DNA of 34,802 nucleotides from Deltaproteobacteria bacterium (GCA_011056835.1 DSDU01000006.1:1-34802); one strand, 5' to 3'. Shown: positions 8,172 through 17,209, counted from the first letter of the stretch. Notes: generated by a model from the sequence alone, not told the origin. A program made the numbers and translations.

Positions 8172-9484
8172 AGTCTCGTCTCTTCCGGGATTCCCGGCAC
8201 CCCCTTCCGCCAGCGCACGTTAATTTTCGCGGCGCCGTAAGGACACCGATCAATGCACCGCATGCACATGATACATTCTGTCATCGGTATTATCGGGGAA
8301 ACTCCTTCCCGCAACAAATCCTTATCAATGACTCCAACGGGACAGACTTCCGCACACTGTGTGCAGGAAAATTTCTTGCACTGTTTCGCCCCGATGACGA
8401 TGTTTATCAACCGGGCGTTTGCCATGATTCCCAGAACAGCGCCCACAGGGCAGAAATACCGGCACCAGGACCGTCGCTCAGCCACTTCGAGACTTGCAAT
8501 GGCCGGTACAATCGCAAGCTCAGCGCCACGGAAAACACCTTGCACACCGTATGACCTGCAGAGGCTTCCGATCGGACAGATGGTACAGAAGGCCTGGTAT
8601 CCCAGGACTGAACTTGCACCGACTGCGCCGACAAGAACACCGTACTTTGTCATTCTGCTCTTCAAAAAGGACGGCCACCCGATCTTCTTCGGTATGATGG
8701 TTCCCACAAGGTCTAAAATAAATCCAAAGGGACACACCCATCCGCAGAAAAGTCTCCCTGCCAAGGCCGTGAGAATCAGAAGCGCCAGCGCTGCGGAAAC
8801 ACCGACCAGGACAATCGTCTTGGATGAAGCAACATTCTGCAGGACCCCCGCAGGGCACGCGAGAGTAACGGCTCCCGCCGTGAAATAGCAGAAGGTTCCG
8901 ACCAATATCATAACCAAGAGAAGAAAGGATACCAACTGGACGGACCAACGGAGTCCTTTTATCCACCGAAATGCCTTTCCCCTGGTGAATGTCAAAGCCT
9001 TTTCAGGACAATGTTTGACACAGAGGGGATCCCCATCGCAGAGATCGCATTTGTTGATCCCTCTCGTTTTTTGATCTCTCAGCGGCGCCGCTTCAGGGCA
9101 GGCCATGGTGCAGAGGCCGCATTCTACACAGAACAGCTTGTTTATCCTCACAATTCCGTCATCACCTTTCTCGATGGCCCGGGTCGGACAGGCCTCCAGA
9201 CAGAGGGGGCGACGGCAGTGCTGGCAGAGAATCGCAAAATTTTTACCAAGATCTTCATCACGAATAACCTGTATGCTCGCCGATGACGGTGCAATCTTTG
9301 CTGTATTCCGCTGTGAACAGACCATCTCACAGGTACCGCATCCCGTGCATTTTTCAGGATCAAAAAGAATATATGAATGCCTCGGGGGCATGAAGTGCTC
9401 CGACAGAGATCTTTTCTCCTTCGAAGGGGGCCGAAGATCATCAAGACTTATAATATTTGTTCTTTCCTTTGCCGATTGAGACAT
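8168..9484 (-). CDS. Four-cluster ferredoxin fused to NapH-type membrane ferredoxin
   Basis: 438 residues. Residues about 40-170 hold an HycB/DmsB-like set of Cys motifs (CTGCGTCEMVC, CQHCRRPLCLEACP, CVECGLCTMACP, CDLCDGDPLCVKHCP). About four membrane segments (about 184-340) follow, with the NapH-type signatures CGWVCPFGF and CRYFCPVGAVLG. Two cytoplasmic-type clusters end the chain (CTQCAEVCP, CIMCMRCIDRCP). NapH proteins pass electrons between quinol and NapG-like ferredoxins; here an AOR-partner-type ferredoxin is joined directly. It could be the membrane anchor and quinone port for the locus. It is separated from the upstream HdrC-like gene by 176 bp and overlaps the short AOR gene by 4 bp. 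I keep the ATG at 9484; the ribosome site is weak. Confidence 0.85.
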   Translation of the reverse strand: MSQSAKERTNIISLDDLRPPSKEKRSLSEHFMPPRHSYILFDPEKCTGCGTCEMVCSQRNTAKIAPSSASIQVIRDEDLGKNFAILCQHCRRPLCLEACPTRAIEKGDDGIVRINKLFCVECGLCTMACPEAAPLRDQKTRGINKCDLCDGDPLCVKHCPEKALTFTRGKAFRWIKGLRWSVQLVSFLLLVMILVGTFCYFTAGAVTLACPAGVLQNVASSKTIVLVGVSAALALLILTALAGRLFCGWVCPFGFILDLVGTIIPKKIGWPSFLKSRMTKYGVLVGAVGASSVLGYQAFCTICPIGSLCRSYGVQGVFRGAELAIVPAIASLEVAERRSWCRYFCPVGAVLGIMANARLINIVIGAKQCKKFSCTQCAEVCPVGVIDKDLLREGVSPIIPMTECIMCMRCIDRCPYGAAKINVRWRKGVPGIPEETRL

Positions 9485-9660
9485 CTCTTGTTTCCCGGCT
9501 TGATTATCCTTTTATAAATGTGGGATATTTTTATTCTGTTTGCCGCATTCCGAAGTTCAAATGAAGATCACATGCCATAATCCTGTTTCACCCGTAGCTT
9601 GATTACCAAAACGTCCATCTCATTTAATTTTTGAGCTTTGATATGTGTCCCATGATTCAC

Positions 9661-10122
9661 TCACGCATTTCGTTCCATATAGCGTTCTCGCCGGCATGAC
9701 GGACACAGTTCCAGCACTCTGATGACGTTGGGAGCTTCAGCCGACAACCGGGCAAATACGAAATGCTCCACCGGCACGGCAACAAAAGGTTTATGACACA
9801 CGATGCACTGCTTCATGTTCGCCGGTATCATGTCGTCCATGGCGATTTCTCTGAGGCCGTGGATCAGATCGCGGCAGCTCACACCCTGTGGACATACATC
9901 GGTCCCGGCATTGCACTCGGTACAGTACCAGATATTTTCATCACCGACGACATTCTCACCGACAATCGCCTTCTTGATGATGCCTCGCGGAGACATGGCA
10001 ATGGAAAAATTTACGTACATATCAGACATAGGGCAGACGGCAACGCATTTCCCGCACTCAACGCACCGATATACGCCCGCAAATCGTTTGACGTCGCTGA
10101 TTCTTTTCTCCTGTGCCTTCAT
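9661..10122 (-). CDS. hdrC-like: HdrC-like iron-sulfur protein with C-terminal zinc-ribbon-like tail
   Basis: 153 residues. The first cluster motif is complete (CVECGKCVAVCP). The second reads CTECNAGTDVCP, in which the third ligand position of CxxCxxCxxxCP is Gly, with a further Cys six residues after the last. The C-terminus has CIVC and CPSC pairs, possibly a metal ribbon. HdrC-type proteins relay electrons between HdrA or a dehydrogenase and a partner. I start at the ATG at 10122 because it overlaps the formate dehydrogenase stop as ATGA; the frame extends to 10155 but that would overlap fdhA by 37 bp. It probably serves as an electron carrier for FdhA. The odd second motif may hold a three-iron cluster or use another ligand. 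Confidence 0.75.
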   Translation of the reverse strand: MKAQEKRISDVKRFAGVYRCVECGKCVAVCPMSDMYVNFSIAMSPRGIIKKAIVGENVVGDENIWYCTECNAGTDVCPQGVSCRDLIHGLREIAMDDMIPANMKQCIVCHKPFVAVPVEHFVFARLSAEAPNVIRVLELCPSCRRERYMERNA

Positions 10123-12152
10123 CGGTCTATCACTTTCTCCAGACGGGCGGCGCACACCTTGAATTCCGGCGTCTTAGCCTGCGGGTCAAGAACGGGGTTG
10201 GTCAATACATTCGCCCGCGCCTCGGTAAAGTGAAATGGAACAAAAATCGAACCGCTTGCAATCCGGCAGGTAACCCTCACCGCAACAATGATGCTTCCCC
10301 GCCGAGTCGAAATCCGTATGGTGTCACCTTCCCCGACCCCGATCCCCAGTGCATCAAGAGGATTCATTTCAGCGTATGCCATTTCCGTTTCTCTGTTGAG
10401 GAAAGGAGAGCGCCGGGTCATCGTGCCGGTATGATAGTGGGCAAACATCCTTCCCGTACTTAGATAAAAGGGGTATTCATCATCGGGCATCTCCTGTGGC
10501 GGGGTATGCCGCGGTACCACAAATAAGCCCTTTCCACGGGTAAATCGTCCTTTATGAAGATAGGGCGTTCCCGGATGCTCTTCATGAGGGCAAGGCCATT
10601 GAAGCCCCTGACGTTCCAGGCGTTCATAGGTGACTCCACCGTATGCGGGAGCACATCGAGCAATCTCCGTCATGACATCACGGGGATCCGTATATGAAAA
10701 ATCCAACCCGGCAGCAGTACCGAGAAGGCAGAGTATGGAGAAATCGTCTTTGGCGTTTCCCGGCGGCTCAACGGCTTTCCGGACGAGCTGAAATCGCCGT
10801 TCCGTGTTGGTAAACGTTCCTGTTTTTTCTGCAAAGCTTCCACCGGGAAGTACGAGATGGGCGAACTTGGCCGTTTCGGTCATAAAAATATCCTGGACGA
10901 CAAGGAAATCCAGCGAAGCAAGGGACTGTGCGACATGAGTCACGTCAGGGTCGCTCAATGCGGGGTTCTCGGCCATGATGAACAAACCTCGTATTTCCCT
11001 GCCGGCGGAGCGGATCATTTCCGTCACCGTCAGCCCGGGGCTGCCCGACAGTTCTCTCCCCCACGCACCTTCAAACTTCGCTTTTATGGCATGATCGCTC
11101 ACGTCCTGATATCCGGGATAGACATTCGGCAACGCGCCCATATCGCAGGCACCCTGAACATTGTTCTGGCCTCTCAGGGGATAGATGCCGGAATGCTCCG
11201 TCCCCACATGACCGCACAGCATGGCGAGATCACACAGGGCCGTCACGTTGGCCGAACCGCAGGCATGCTGAGTAATGCCCATACAGTAAACTATCGCCGA
11301 TTCAGCGGCCTCCGCATAGATCCGGGCAACATTCCTGATGACAGCGGCAGGGATGCGGCATTCTTCGGCTGCTCTTTCAACAGACCATTCCGCAACAAAT
11401 TCCTTCAGATCGTCAAATCCATCAACCCGGGCATCGACAAATTCCCGGTCGTAGAAACCTTCATCGATAATATACCTCATCATGCCCGCCAGTAAGGGTA
11501 TATCCGTTCCGGGTTCAATGGACAAATGGATATGAGCATTTTCCGCCACGGCAGTCCTGCGGGGATCGACAACGATGATTGTCCCCCCCTTCTCGGCAGC
11601 CTTGTAAATCTCCCCCATGATAATCGGATGACTTTCCGCCGCATTTGATCCGATGATAAAAATACACTCCGATCCCGCCAGATCCGTTATCGAGTTTGTC
11701 ATGGCTCCGCTTCCCAGGGTTTGAACCAAACCCACCGTCGTCGGCGCATGTCAGAGACGGGCACAATGATCCACATTATTTGTGTGGAACCCCGCCCGTA
11801 TCATTTTTTGAAAGAGATAATTTTCTTCGTTCGTGCACTTGGCGGAAGAGAGACCTCCGACGGCATCACCGCCATATTTTCCGGCAATACCCAGAAGTTG
11901 ATCCATGGCAAGTTTTATCGCATCATCCCACGAAATTTCTTTGAAGGAATCACCTTTTTTCACAAGCGGTGATGTCAGTCTGTCGGGATGATGGATGAAT
12001 TCATGTGCCGTCCAGCCTTTAATACAGAGATGTCCCCGGGCGACGGGATGCTCCCGATCAGGGTAAGTGGCGACAGCGGTGCCGTCCACCACCCTCAACA
12101 AAAGGCCGCACCCCGTTCCGCAATAGGGACAAATGGTTCTGACTAAGTTCAT
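10119..12152 (-). CDS. fdhA: Selenocysteine formate dehydrogenase catalytic subunit (TGA at 11753-11751 read as Sec)
   Basis: 677 residues when the in-frame TGA is read through. It oxidises formate or reduces CO2 at a molybdenum or tungsten bis-pterin centre. The N-terminal 4Fe-4S ligands are Cys8, Cys11, Cys15 and Cys43. The TGA is codon 134, within NNVDHCARL-U-HAPTTVG, matching the selenocysteine of FdhF-type enzymes (Sec140 in E. coli FdhF) followed by the conserved His. Pterin-binding and C-terminal domains continue in the same frame without further stops. A bSECIS-like hairpin follows (11717-11733). The ATG at 12152 lies one base after the stop of the dicluster gene, and the stop overlaps the HdrC-like gene. 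With MvhD and HdrA next door it is probably an Hdr-linked rather than NAD-linked enzyme. Annotated naively it would be called as two broken genes. Confidence 0.93.
11717..11733 (-). promoter_or_regulatory. bSECIS-like hairpin directing selenocysteine insertion
   Basis: On the mRNA, 17 bases after the TGA ends, GGGTTT pairs perfectly with AAACCC around the loop GGTTC (or with one more G-C pair around GTT). Bacterial SECIS elements sit just downstream of the UGA and present an apical loop with GGU, recognised by SelB. Stem, loop and distance fit, although the loop is about five bases further from the UGA than in E. coli fdhF. Confidence 0.75.
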
Positions 12153-12153
12153 G

Positions 12154-12993
12154 TCATTCTCTCAGCGTGTTCACCCATTCGGGGATTGACCGGTCTTTTT
12201 CCGGTTCATCCACGAAGTCTCCAAGGATAGGTGACTTTTTTACGGGATCGCATCCCGGAATGTAATCATACCTCTCCCGCAGCGCCCTGCGCATGGATAA
12301 CTGGAGCGACTGCAGAGGGATTCCCACGGGACATGCTTCCTGACATGCGCCGCAGGCGACACACGAATCGGAAAGATGAAATGCCCGGATCAGATGAAAG
12401 CTGAGTATCTCTGTGGGAATACTTCCCCTTCTGACCCAGACTTCGTTTTCAAGTTTGCATGGTTCACATACACAGATCGGACAGGAATTCCTGCATCCGT
12501 AACATTTGATGCATCGCTTCAGCACCTGCGCCCACCGTTTCATTCGTCTGGTGTCATCCCCCATGAGCAGTTCCTTGACACCGGCATCTTCAAACGGATC
12601 GACGCCGGGAACGGCATCACCCACGTCAAGCTTTGTCGGATAGGGTCGCTCACACAGACATAACCGGGCCTGCTCGCTGCTGCAGGGGATGCCGATGATC
12701 TGAATCCTGTTTTCCTCGATCTGATTTCTTTTGAAGAGTTCAAAAATGGCCCTTTCGTCGCAACCGCGACAGATTACCGCCAGACGATACTCTTTCGGAG
12801 CGGTTCGAAGTATCTGCATAGCCAGCTTGGCGAAAGGCCACTTCGGATCGAGAACCAGGGCATCAAGTTCTTCCGGAAGAGTGAAAACGTGGGGTTGAAT
12901 TATATTCCAGTCCCCCTTCCGCAATCCGAGGATGCCGTCGCTTTCTCTTTCCGCCAGAAATTTTTGCACCAGCTTTTTCGTTTCTTCCACCAT
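12154..12993 (-). CDS. Dicluster iron-sulfur electron-transfer protein of the Fdh/Hdr complex
   Basis: 279 residues from the ATG at 12993. The N-terminal half is a domain with VICRGCDERAIFELFK and IGIPCSSEQARLCLCE, found in proteins associated with Hdr-linked dehydrogenases. The middle has a dense motif CIKCYGCRNSCPICVC, and the C-terminal part an HdrC-type motif CVACGACQEACPVGIP. It probably bridges MvhD/HdrA and FdhA. An in-frame ATG at 13038 would overlap mvhD by 31 bp and has no ribosome site; 12993 starts 15 bases after the mvhD stop, so I prefer it, weakly. Its stop is one base from the fdhA start. An FlxB- or FdhB-like naming is possible, but I do not see an F420- or NAD-binding domain. 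Confidence 0.75.
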   Translation of the reverse strand: MVEETKKLVQKFLAERESDGILGLRKGDWNIIQPHVFTLPEELDALVLDPKWPFAKLAMQILRTAPKEYRLAVICRGCDERAIFELFKRNQIEENRIQIIGIPCSSEQARLCLCERPYPTKLDVGDAVPGVDPFEDAGVKELLMGDDTRRMKRWAQVLKRCIKCYGCRNSCPICVCEPCKLENEVWVRRGSIPTEILSFHLIRAFHLSDSCVACGACQEACPVGIPLQSLQLSMRRALRERYDYIPGCDPVKKSPILGDFVDEPEKDRSIPEWVNTLRE

Positions 12994-13007
12994 CGTCTCA
13001 ATCCCGG

Positions 13008-13478
13008 TTACCGTTTCGGCACATATGATTCCACCCATGGTTCAAGTCGTATCGATCCCGATATTTTTCTGAAATAATCCTTAATGATATCGGCAAACTG
13101 GTGATCCTCATGGGCCGTCCCAAAACTTATCATCAGTCGTTCTTTCCCGATCCCCGTTGCATCAAGGAGTTCCTTAAGAAGTTCCAGTCGCTTGATCGCC
13201 TGGTGATTTGCATTGTTGAAACGGCACCCCCCGATATGACACCCCATAACGACAACGCCGTCGATGCCGCTTGCTAGCGCCCGAATGATCGCATCGGGTT
13301 CGACAAATCCGGCGCACTCCACGGGGATCACCCTGAAATCAACGGGAAGTTCGAGTTTCTTTCTCCCAGCACCGTCGGCACCGATCAAACCGCACCATTT
13401 ACAGGCGAAGACAAGTATTTTCGGCTGTCTTGCCTTATTTTTCTCAAGAGTCATTCCTCGGATTTCGTCATTAGTCAT
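13008..13478 (-). CDS. mvhD: MvhD-type [2Fe-2S] electron-transfer subunit
   Basis: 156 residues. The FACKWCGLIGADGAG, VIPVECAGFVEP and VMGCHIGGCRF motifs supply the five cysteines typical of MvhD (methyl viologen hydrogenase delta / FlxD). The family passes electrons from a hydrogenase or formate dehydrogenase to the FAD of HdrA. The ATG at 13478 overlaps the HdrA stop as ATGA, which rules out the longer frame reaching 13586. All five positions are Cys here, whereas some relatives use selenocysteine. Adjacent HdrA and FdhA strongly suggest the formate-to-HdrA electron path runs through this protein. Confidence 0.92.
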   Translation of the reverse strand: MTNDEIRGMTLEKNKARQPKILVFACKWCGLIGADGAGRKKLELPVDFRVIPVECAGFVEPDAIIRALASGIDGVVVMGCHIGGCRFNNANHQAIKRLELLKELLDATGIGKERLMISFGTAHEDHQFADIIKDYFRKISGSIRLEPWVESYVPKR

Positions 13479-15181
13479 TGCCCGAATGCCCTTTCTATCA
13501 TCCCGCACACCGAGAGGTAGTTGTGTTCCGGCATCTGCATAGTTCCGTTCGGGCATACTGAAACACAGTTTCCACAGGCCTTGCACCTCATTTTATTGAC
13601 CCTGCTTATACAGAAATATTTTCCATCAATGCGTTGAAGACGTATCGCATCAAAGGGACAGACAGCCATACAATTACCGCACCCCGTGCAGGAATCGGCA
13701 TTGACGTTCGGATGTCCGAACTTTCCCCCCGGGACGGGACTGAAAGAAGATGCACTGATCTTTCCGCTTCTCAGCACTGCCAGCGCCTTTATCGCCGCGG
13801 CTTCCCCCTGCATGACGGCCTGGTCCGATGAGACAGGCCACCGGGCAGATCCGCATATAAAAACACCATCCATTCGTGTTTCCACCGGATGCATGGGATA
13901 CATTTCCCTGAAAAAGCCGTACCGGTCGACCTGTATGCCCAGCATATCCGCCAGGTGATGACTGTCCATACCGGGAATCAGCGGTGTACTGAGAACAGCC
14001 AGGTCGGCGTTGATCCTTCTGGTGAGTCCCGTCACGACATCGTACACGTCAACCGCCTCTACCCGATCCTCGCCGATAATGACGGGGGGAGTATCTTCAG
14101 TGAACCTGATAAACCGGATTCCCCGTTCCATCGCCGTCCGATAATAGTTTTCAAGTGTGCTTCCCGGCGTCATGACATCACGATGAAGTACCACAACATG
14201 GGCATCCTCATTCCGTTCAGAAATCCTCAGAGCATTCTTTATGGCGGAAGGACAACAGATTGTCGAGCAGTATGGTCTCTCGGCACACCGTGCACCGACA
14301 CACTGGATAAACACGGTATTGTCCGTCTCGGCAGTCCCTTTTTTAAACCGTGTTTCCAGCTCCATCTGTGTAATCACATTTTTCAGTTCGCCATATCGAT
14401 ATAAACCGTCGGGCAGGAATACCCGGGCACCTGTCGCAGCAATAATCACTCCCGGGCGGATGTGATATTCGTTCTTGTTCGATACAAAACAGACTTTGAA
14501 ATCACCGACATAGCCGACAACGGAGACGAGCTTCGATCGGGGGTAGAATGCGATATTACGATTTGTCTCAATTGCTTCACGGTACGGCTTGAGTTTTATC
14601 GACGGGTCTTCATTACCGGGATAGACTCGTGAAAAAAGCATAGGCATGCCCCCCGGCTCTGAACCGCGTTCGATGAGATGGACGTGAATGTCGCGCTCCG
14701 CCAGAGAGACGGCTGCGGCCATTCCCGCAGGACCCGCTCCGATAATCAGCGCTTCACGCCTCACGGTGACGACCACGTTATCCGACGGCCTCTTATGCTC
14801 AAGCAGTGCCAGTCCCATATCGACCAGCCTGTAGGCTTTTTCAGTTGCGCCCGCTGCGTCGTCTCCGTGAATCCACGCGCATCCCTCCCGTATGTCGACG
14901 AGGTGAATGGACGATGACCGTATACCTTCTTCCTCAAGAGTCCGGATAACCCGGTTACCCCGGCTTATAAGCGAGCAAGCCGCAATGAGAACCTGATCAG
15001 CGTCGGTTTTCCCGATCTGCAATGCCGTCTGTTTGATCGTGTCGGCACAACAGAGGGAGTCTACAACGGCCGATGACCTTACCCGGGAATTTCCGGCTAA
15101 ACGCACCCGTATATCGTTCAGATCGATTATCTGATCGATTTCACCGAAACATCTGCAGAGATATACCGCTATGCGCCTCAT
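13475..15181 (-). CDS. hdrA: HdrA-like FAD/iron-sulfur flavoprotein, full length
   Basis: 568 residues. An HdrA N-terminal domain (1-140) with cysteines in VYLCRCFG, SLCCADTI and IAACSLIS is followed by a FAD-binding thioredoxin-reductase-like domain (ALIIGAGPAGMAAAVSLAER, about 145). The HdrA cluster region reads QCVGAR then YCSTICCPSAIKN. Two C-terminal ferredoxin clusters are CTGCGNCMAVCPFDAI and CKACGNCVSVCPNGT. HdrA carries the flavin that splits or confurcates electrons in Hdr and MvhD-linked complexes. It sits 7 bp after the short HdrA paralogue and overlaps mvhD by 4 bp. HdrA plus MvhD is the same module that is fused in QmoB. No HdrB partner is in the window, so the electron acceptor replacing heterodisulfide is unknown. 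Confidence 0.92.
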   Translation of the reverse strand: MRRIAVYLCRCFGEIDQIIDLNDIRVRLAGNSRVRSSAVVDSLCCADTIKQTALQIGKTDADQVLIAACSLISRGNRVIRTLEEEGIRSSSIHLVDIREGCAWIHGDDAAGATEKAYRLVDMGLALLEHKRPSDNVVVTVRREALIIGAGPAGMAAAVSLAERDIHVHLIERGSEPGGMPMLFSRVYPGNEDPSIKLKPYREAIETNRNIAFYPRSKLVSVVGYVGDFKVCFVSNKNEYHIRPGVIIAATGARVFLPDGLYRYGELKNVITQMELETRFKKGTAETDNTVFIQCVGARCAERPYCSTICCPSAIKNALRISERNEDAHVVVLHRDVMTPGSTLENYYRTAMERGIRFIRFTEDTPPVIIGEDRVEAVDVYDVVTGLTRRINADLAVLSTPLIPGMDSHHLADMLGIQVDRYGFFREMYPMHPVETRMDGVFICGSARWPVSSDQAVMQGEAAAIKALAVLRSGKISASSFSPVPGGKFGHPNVNADSCTGCGNCMAVCPFDAIRLQRIDGKYFCISRVNKMRCKACGNCVSVCPNGTMQMPEHNYLSVCGMIERAFGQ

Positions 15182-15188
15182 TTTCCTA

Positions 15189-16421
15189 TTATCGATCGCT
15201 TGTTGTTTTGAGAACTTTCATAACCGCCGATGATGCCTGAATAACCGCCTCAGTGATATCGGAAGGTTCACGACTGAATCCGCAGGCATGCTGCAGCTCT
15301 TTCCGTTCCCGTGCAGTGACAAAACCGTCGTCATCAAGCATGGGAATTGACCCGCCCGAATTCATGGCCGACACCAGTGAAGCCCGAAGGTTGCCGTTGA
15401 GCACGATCATATCGAATCGAGCGATTTCCCTCGTCTGTGTTTCAGTATTTTCATACTTGACGGCAATGGCATCGCCTGAAGGAAGAGGATGGACAAGTCC
15501 CGGCCGACCCCGAATGAGTCGCACCCCCGATCCGTCAAAATCCCGCAGAGAATATTCGTAATAATCTCTCCCGACCGTCCTGAGGTCCGTATAAAAGATT
15601 GAGCAGTCTATTGCGGGCATCCTTCGTTTCACCCACTGGGCCTGCTTCAACGCATGCATACAGCAGACGGCCGAACAATACGAGAGCATTCGTCGGTCCC
15701 GTGCTCCCACACATTGGATAAACGCAATTGTGTCCGGAACAATCCCATTCGACTTTCGGACAATTCTGCCCTCATTGACACCCGATTCGGCGGTCCATTC
15801 CTCGAACTCCAACGAGGTCATGATATCGGGATGCTCTCCAAACCCGAACTCGGGAGGAACCGAAACATCTGTCTCGGTGAAGCCCGTTGCCCAGATTACG
15901 TCATCCACCGTCAGGACTGTTTCGACGGCGAGCCGATGTAAATCGATTGCTCCGGCCGGACAGATTTCCACGCAAACTCCGCACATGGTGCACGTTTTTG
16001 TATCAACGAAATATGATGGGGGGTATACATGCTGACTGAAAGGCCGTATGGCGCCGACGGGACACTTTGACACACACCGTCCGCAGAGGACACACAGGTC
16101 GTCATCGATCAACAGCGGCACTGTGGTAACGAGTACCCGGTATTTCTCACCTTCCCTGACTATTTCCTTCACCGCCGAGGCACGTCGAATGGTGATATCG
16201 CTATGATCCCAAACCCGTTTTATGTCCGTCCACAGCGGACAAAAAGCGCAGTGATCGGAGGGATAGATCTTGTCAAGCTTTAACACCTGACCACCAAGAT
16301 ATTCGGCTCTGTCAACCAGTTCCACTGATCGACCACCCGCCGCCATATCAAGGGCGGCACTAATGCCTGCGACACCACCGCCTATCACCAGAATCGAATT
16401 TTTCGGCGTATTCTGAGACAT
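15189..16421 (-). CDS. Second HdrA-like flavoprotein, short (QmoA-sized) form
   Basis: 410 residues from the ATG at 16421. It begins directly with the FAD motif ILVIGGGVAGISAALDMA, so the HdrA N-terminal domain is absent. CAFCPLWTD follows, then two ferredoxin clusters in the middle (CVLCGRCVSKCPVGAI, CTMCGVCVEICPAGAI), and the HdrA-type QCVGARDRR/YCSAVCCMHALK motif. Unlike its neighbour it lacks C-terminal ferredoxins. The size and the following HdrA+MvhD recall the QmoA-QmoB pair, but aprAB and a QmoC-like gene are not here. The ATG overlaps the NapG stop as TGATG; a GTG three bases earlier gives an equivalent GTGA overlap. It likely forms a heterodimer with the full-length HdrA; this is inference. 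Confidence 0.85.
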   Translation of the reverse strand: MSQNTPKNSILVIGGGVAGISAALDMAAGGRSVELVDRAEYLGGQVLKLDKIYPSDHCAFCPLWTDIKRVWDHSDITIRRASAVKEIVREGEKYRVLVTTVPLLIDDDLCVLCGRCVSKCPVGAIRPFSQHVYPPSYFVDTKTCTMCGVCVEICPAGAIDLHRLAVETVLTVDDVIWATGFTETDVSVPPEFGFGEHPDIMTSLEFEEWTAESGVNEGRIVRKSNGIVPDTIAFIQCVGARDRRMLSYCSAVCCMHALKQAQWVKRRMPAIDCSIFYTDLRTVGRDYYEYSLRDFDGSGVRLIRGRPGLVHPLPSGDAIAVKYENTETQTREIARFDMIVLNGNLRASLVSAMNSGGSIPMLDDDGFVTARERKELQHACGFSREPSDITEAVIQASSAVMKVLKTTSDR

Positions 16422-17107
16422 CACTTCATAATTCCGTAGTATCGAGCCAGTTTCTCAATCCGCTGGACGAACCATGTCCTGAACCCCGGCGGCGGATATT
16501 CGTACGGTTCCACCCGATCTTCATGTCTTAATGCCAAACGATATTTCGGTGCATCAAACCGCTTATATTTATCATACACAACAATGATGGATTTCGGATC
16601 GGTGGGACATCTCCGCTCACATGCACCGCATCCATTACAGTTGCCCTCAATCACAACGGGATTTTTCCTGTCTTCAAGTTCTATGGCATCGTAAGGACAT
16701 GCCCTGTAACAGTCTCTGCAACGCCGCTGATCAGTCCACGCAAGACAGGTTGTACGGTCGATCACGGCATTTCCGATATCGATCTCATTTTTCGGGATCT
16801 TTTGAATCGCCCCCGTCGGGCATACCCGCATGCATTCCTGACAAAAAATGCATTTTTTAATATCAAGAACGGGGGTCCCCAGATTGATGATACCGTCAAA
16901 AATTGTGGTCGGCTTTAATGCATCGGCGGGGCATATGTCGATACACTGATAGCATCGCGTACAGAATTTGAGAAAATCCTTTTCGATTAGAGATCCAGGA
17001 GGCCGGGGAACCGCTTTCGCCCCGGCTGCCTTAAATAACGTAAAAACAAGTCCGGATGCGACAGCGCTTGTAAAAACATGAAGTGCGTCTCTTCGTGAAA
17101 GTTTCAT
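16421..17107 (-). CDS. NapG/MauM-like four-cluster ferredoxin with Tat signal
   Basis: 228 residues from the ATG at 17107. The N-terminus MKLSRRDALHVFTSAVASG is a twin-arginine signal followed by a hydrophobic stretch. Four cluster motifs follow: CTRCYQCIDICPADAL, CIFCQECMRVCPTGAI, CRDCYRACPYDAI (its first Cys is in TTCLAW, ten residues before) and CNGCGACERRCPTDP. NapG proteins accept electrons from NapH at the membrane, and a NapH-type fusion is encoded further down the locus. I reject the longer frame to 17185 because it would bury the Tat motif behind 26 residues. The gene lies 135 bp after the AOR stop and overlaps the HdrA-like gene. A periplasmic ferredoxin beside cytoplasmic-type HdrA is unexpected. 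Confidence 0.85.
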   Translation of the reverse strand: MKLSRRDALHVFTSAVASGLVFTLFKAAGAKAVPRPPGSLIEKDFLKFCTRCYQCIDICPADALKPTTIFDGIINLGTPVLDIKKCIFCQECMRVCPTGAIQKIPKNEIDIGNAVIDRTTCLAWTDQRRCRDCYRACPYDAIELEDRKNPVVIEGNCNGCGACERRCPTDPKSIIVVYDKYKRFDAPKYRLALRHEDRVEPYEYPPPGFRTWFVQRIEKLARYYGIMK

Positions 17108-17209
17108 GCATACTGCTCTGTACTGCTCAGATGATTTCTCATGCCGGATCATCCGATCTGATAAAGACCGCCCCATTCCATTCAACAGGGCTCACGATCA
17201 TGAAAGAAT

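Noticed and set aside
10123-10155. Longer start for the HdrC-like gene at 10155
   Set aside because: It would extend 37 bp into fdhA; the ATG at 10122 gives the ATGA overlap used throughout the locus.
10119-12152. Formate dehydrogenase as two genes or a nonsense pseudogene
   Set aside because: The stop is TGA at the known selenocysteine position, is followed by a SECIS-like hairpin, and the frame continues with full domain conservation.
13479-13586. Longer start for MvhD at 13586
   Set aside because: The added residues read the HdrA C-terminal ferredoxin region out of frame; the ATG at 13478 makes an ATGA overlap and a normal MvhD length.
12154-16421. Firm call of an electron-bifurcating heterodisulfide reductase
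   Set aside because: No HdrB with CCG domains is present, so only the HdrA/MvhD module is supported.
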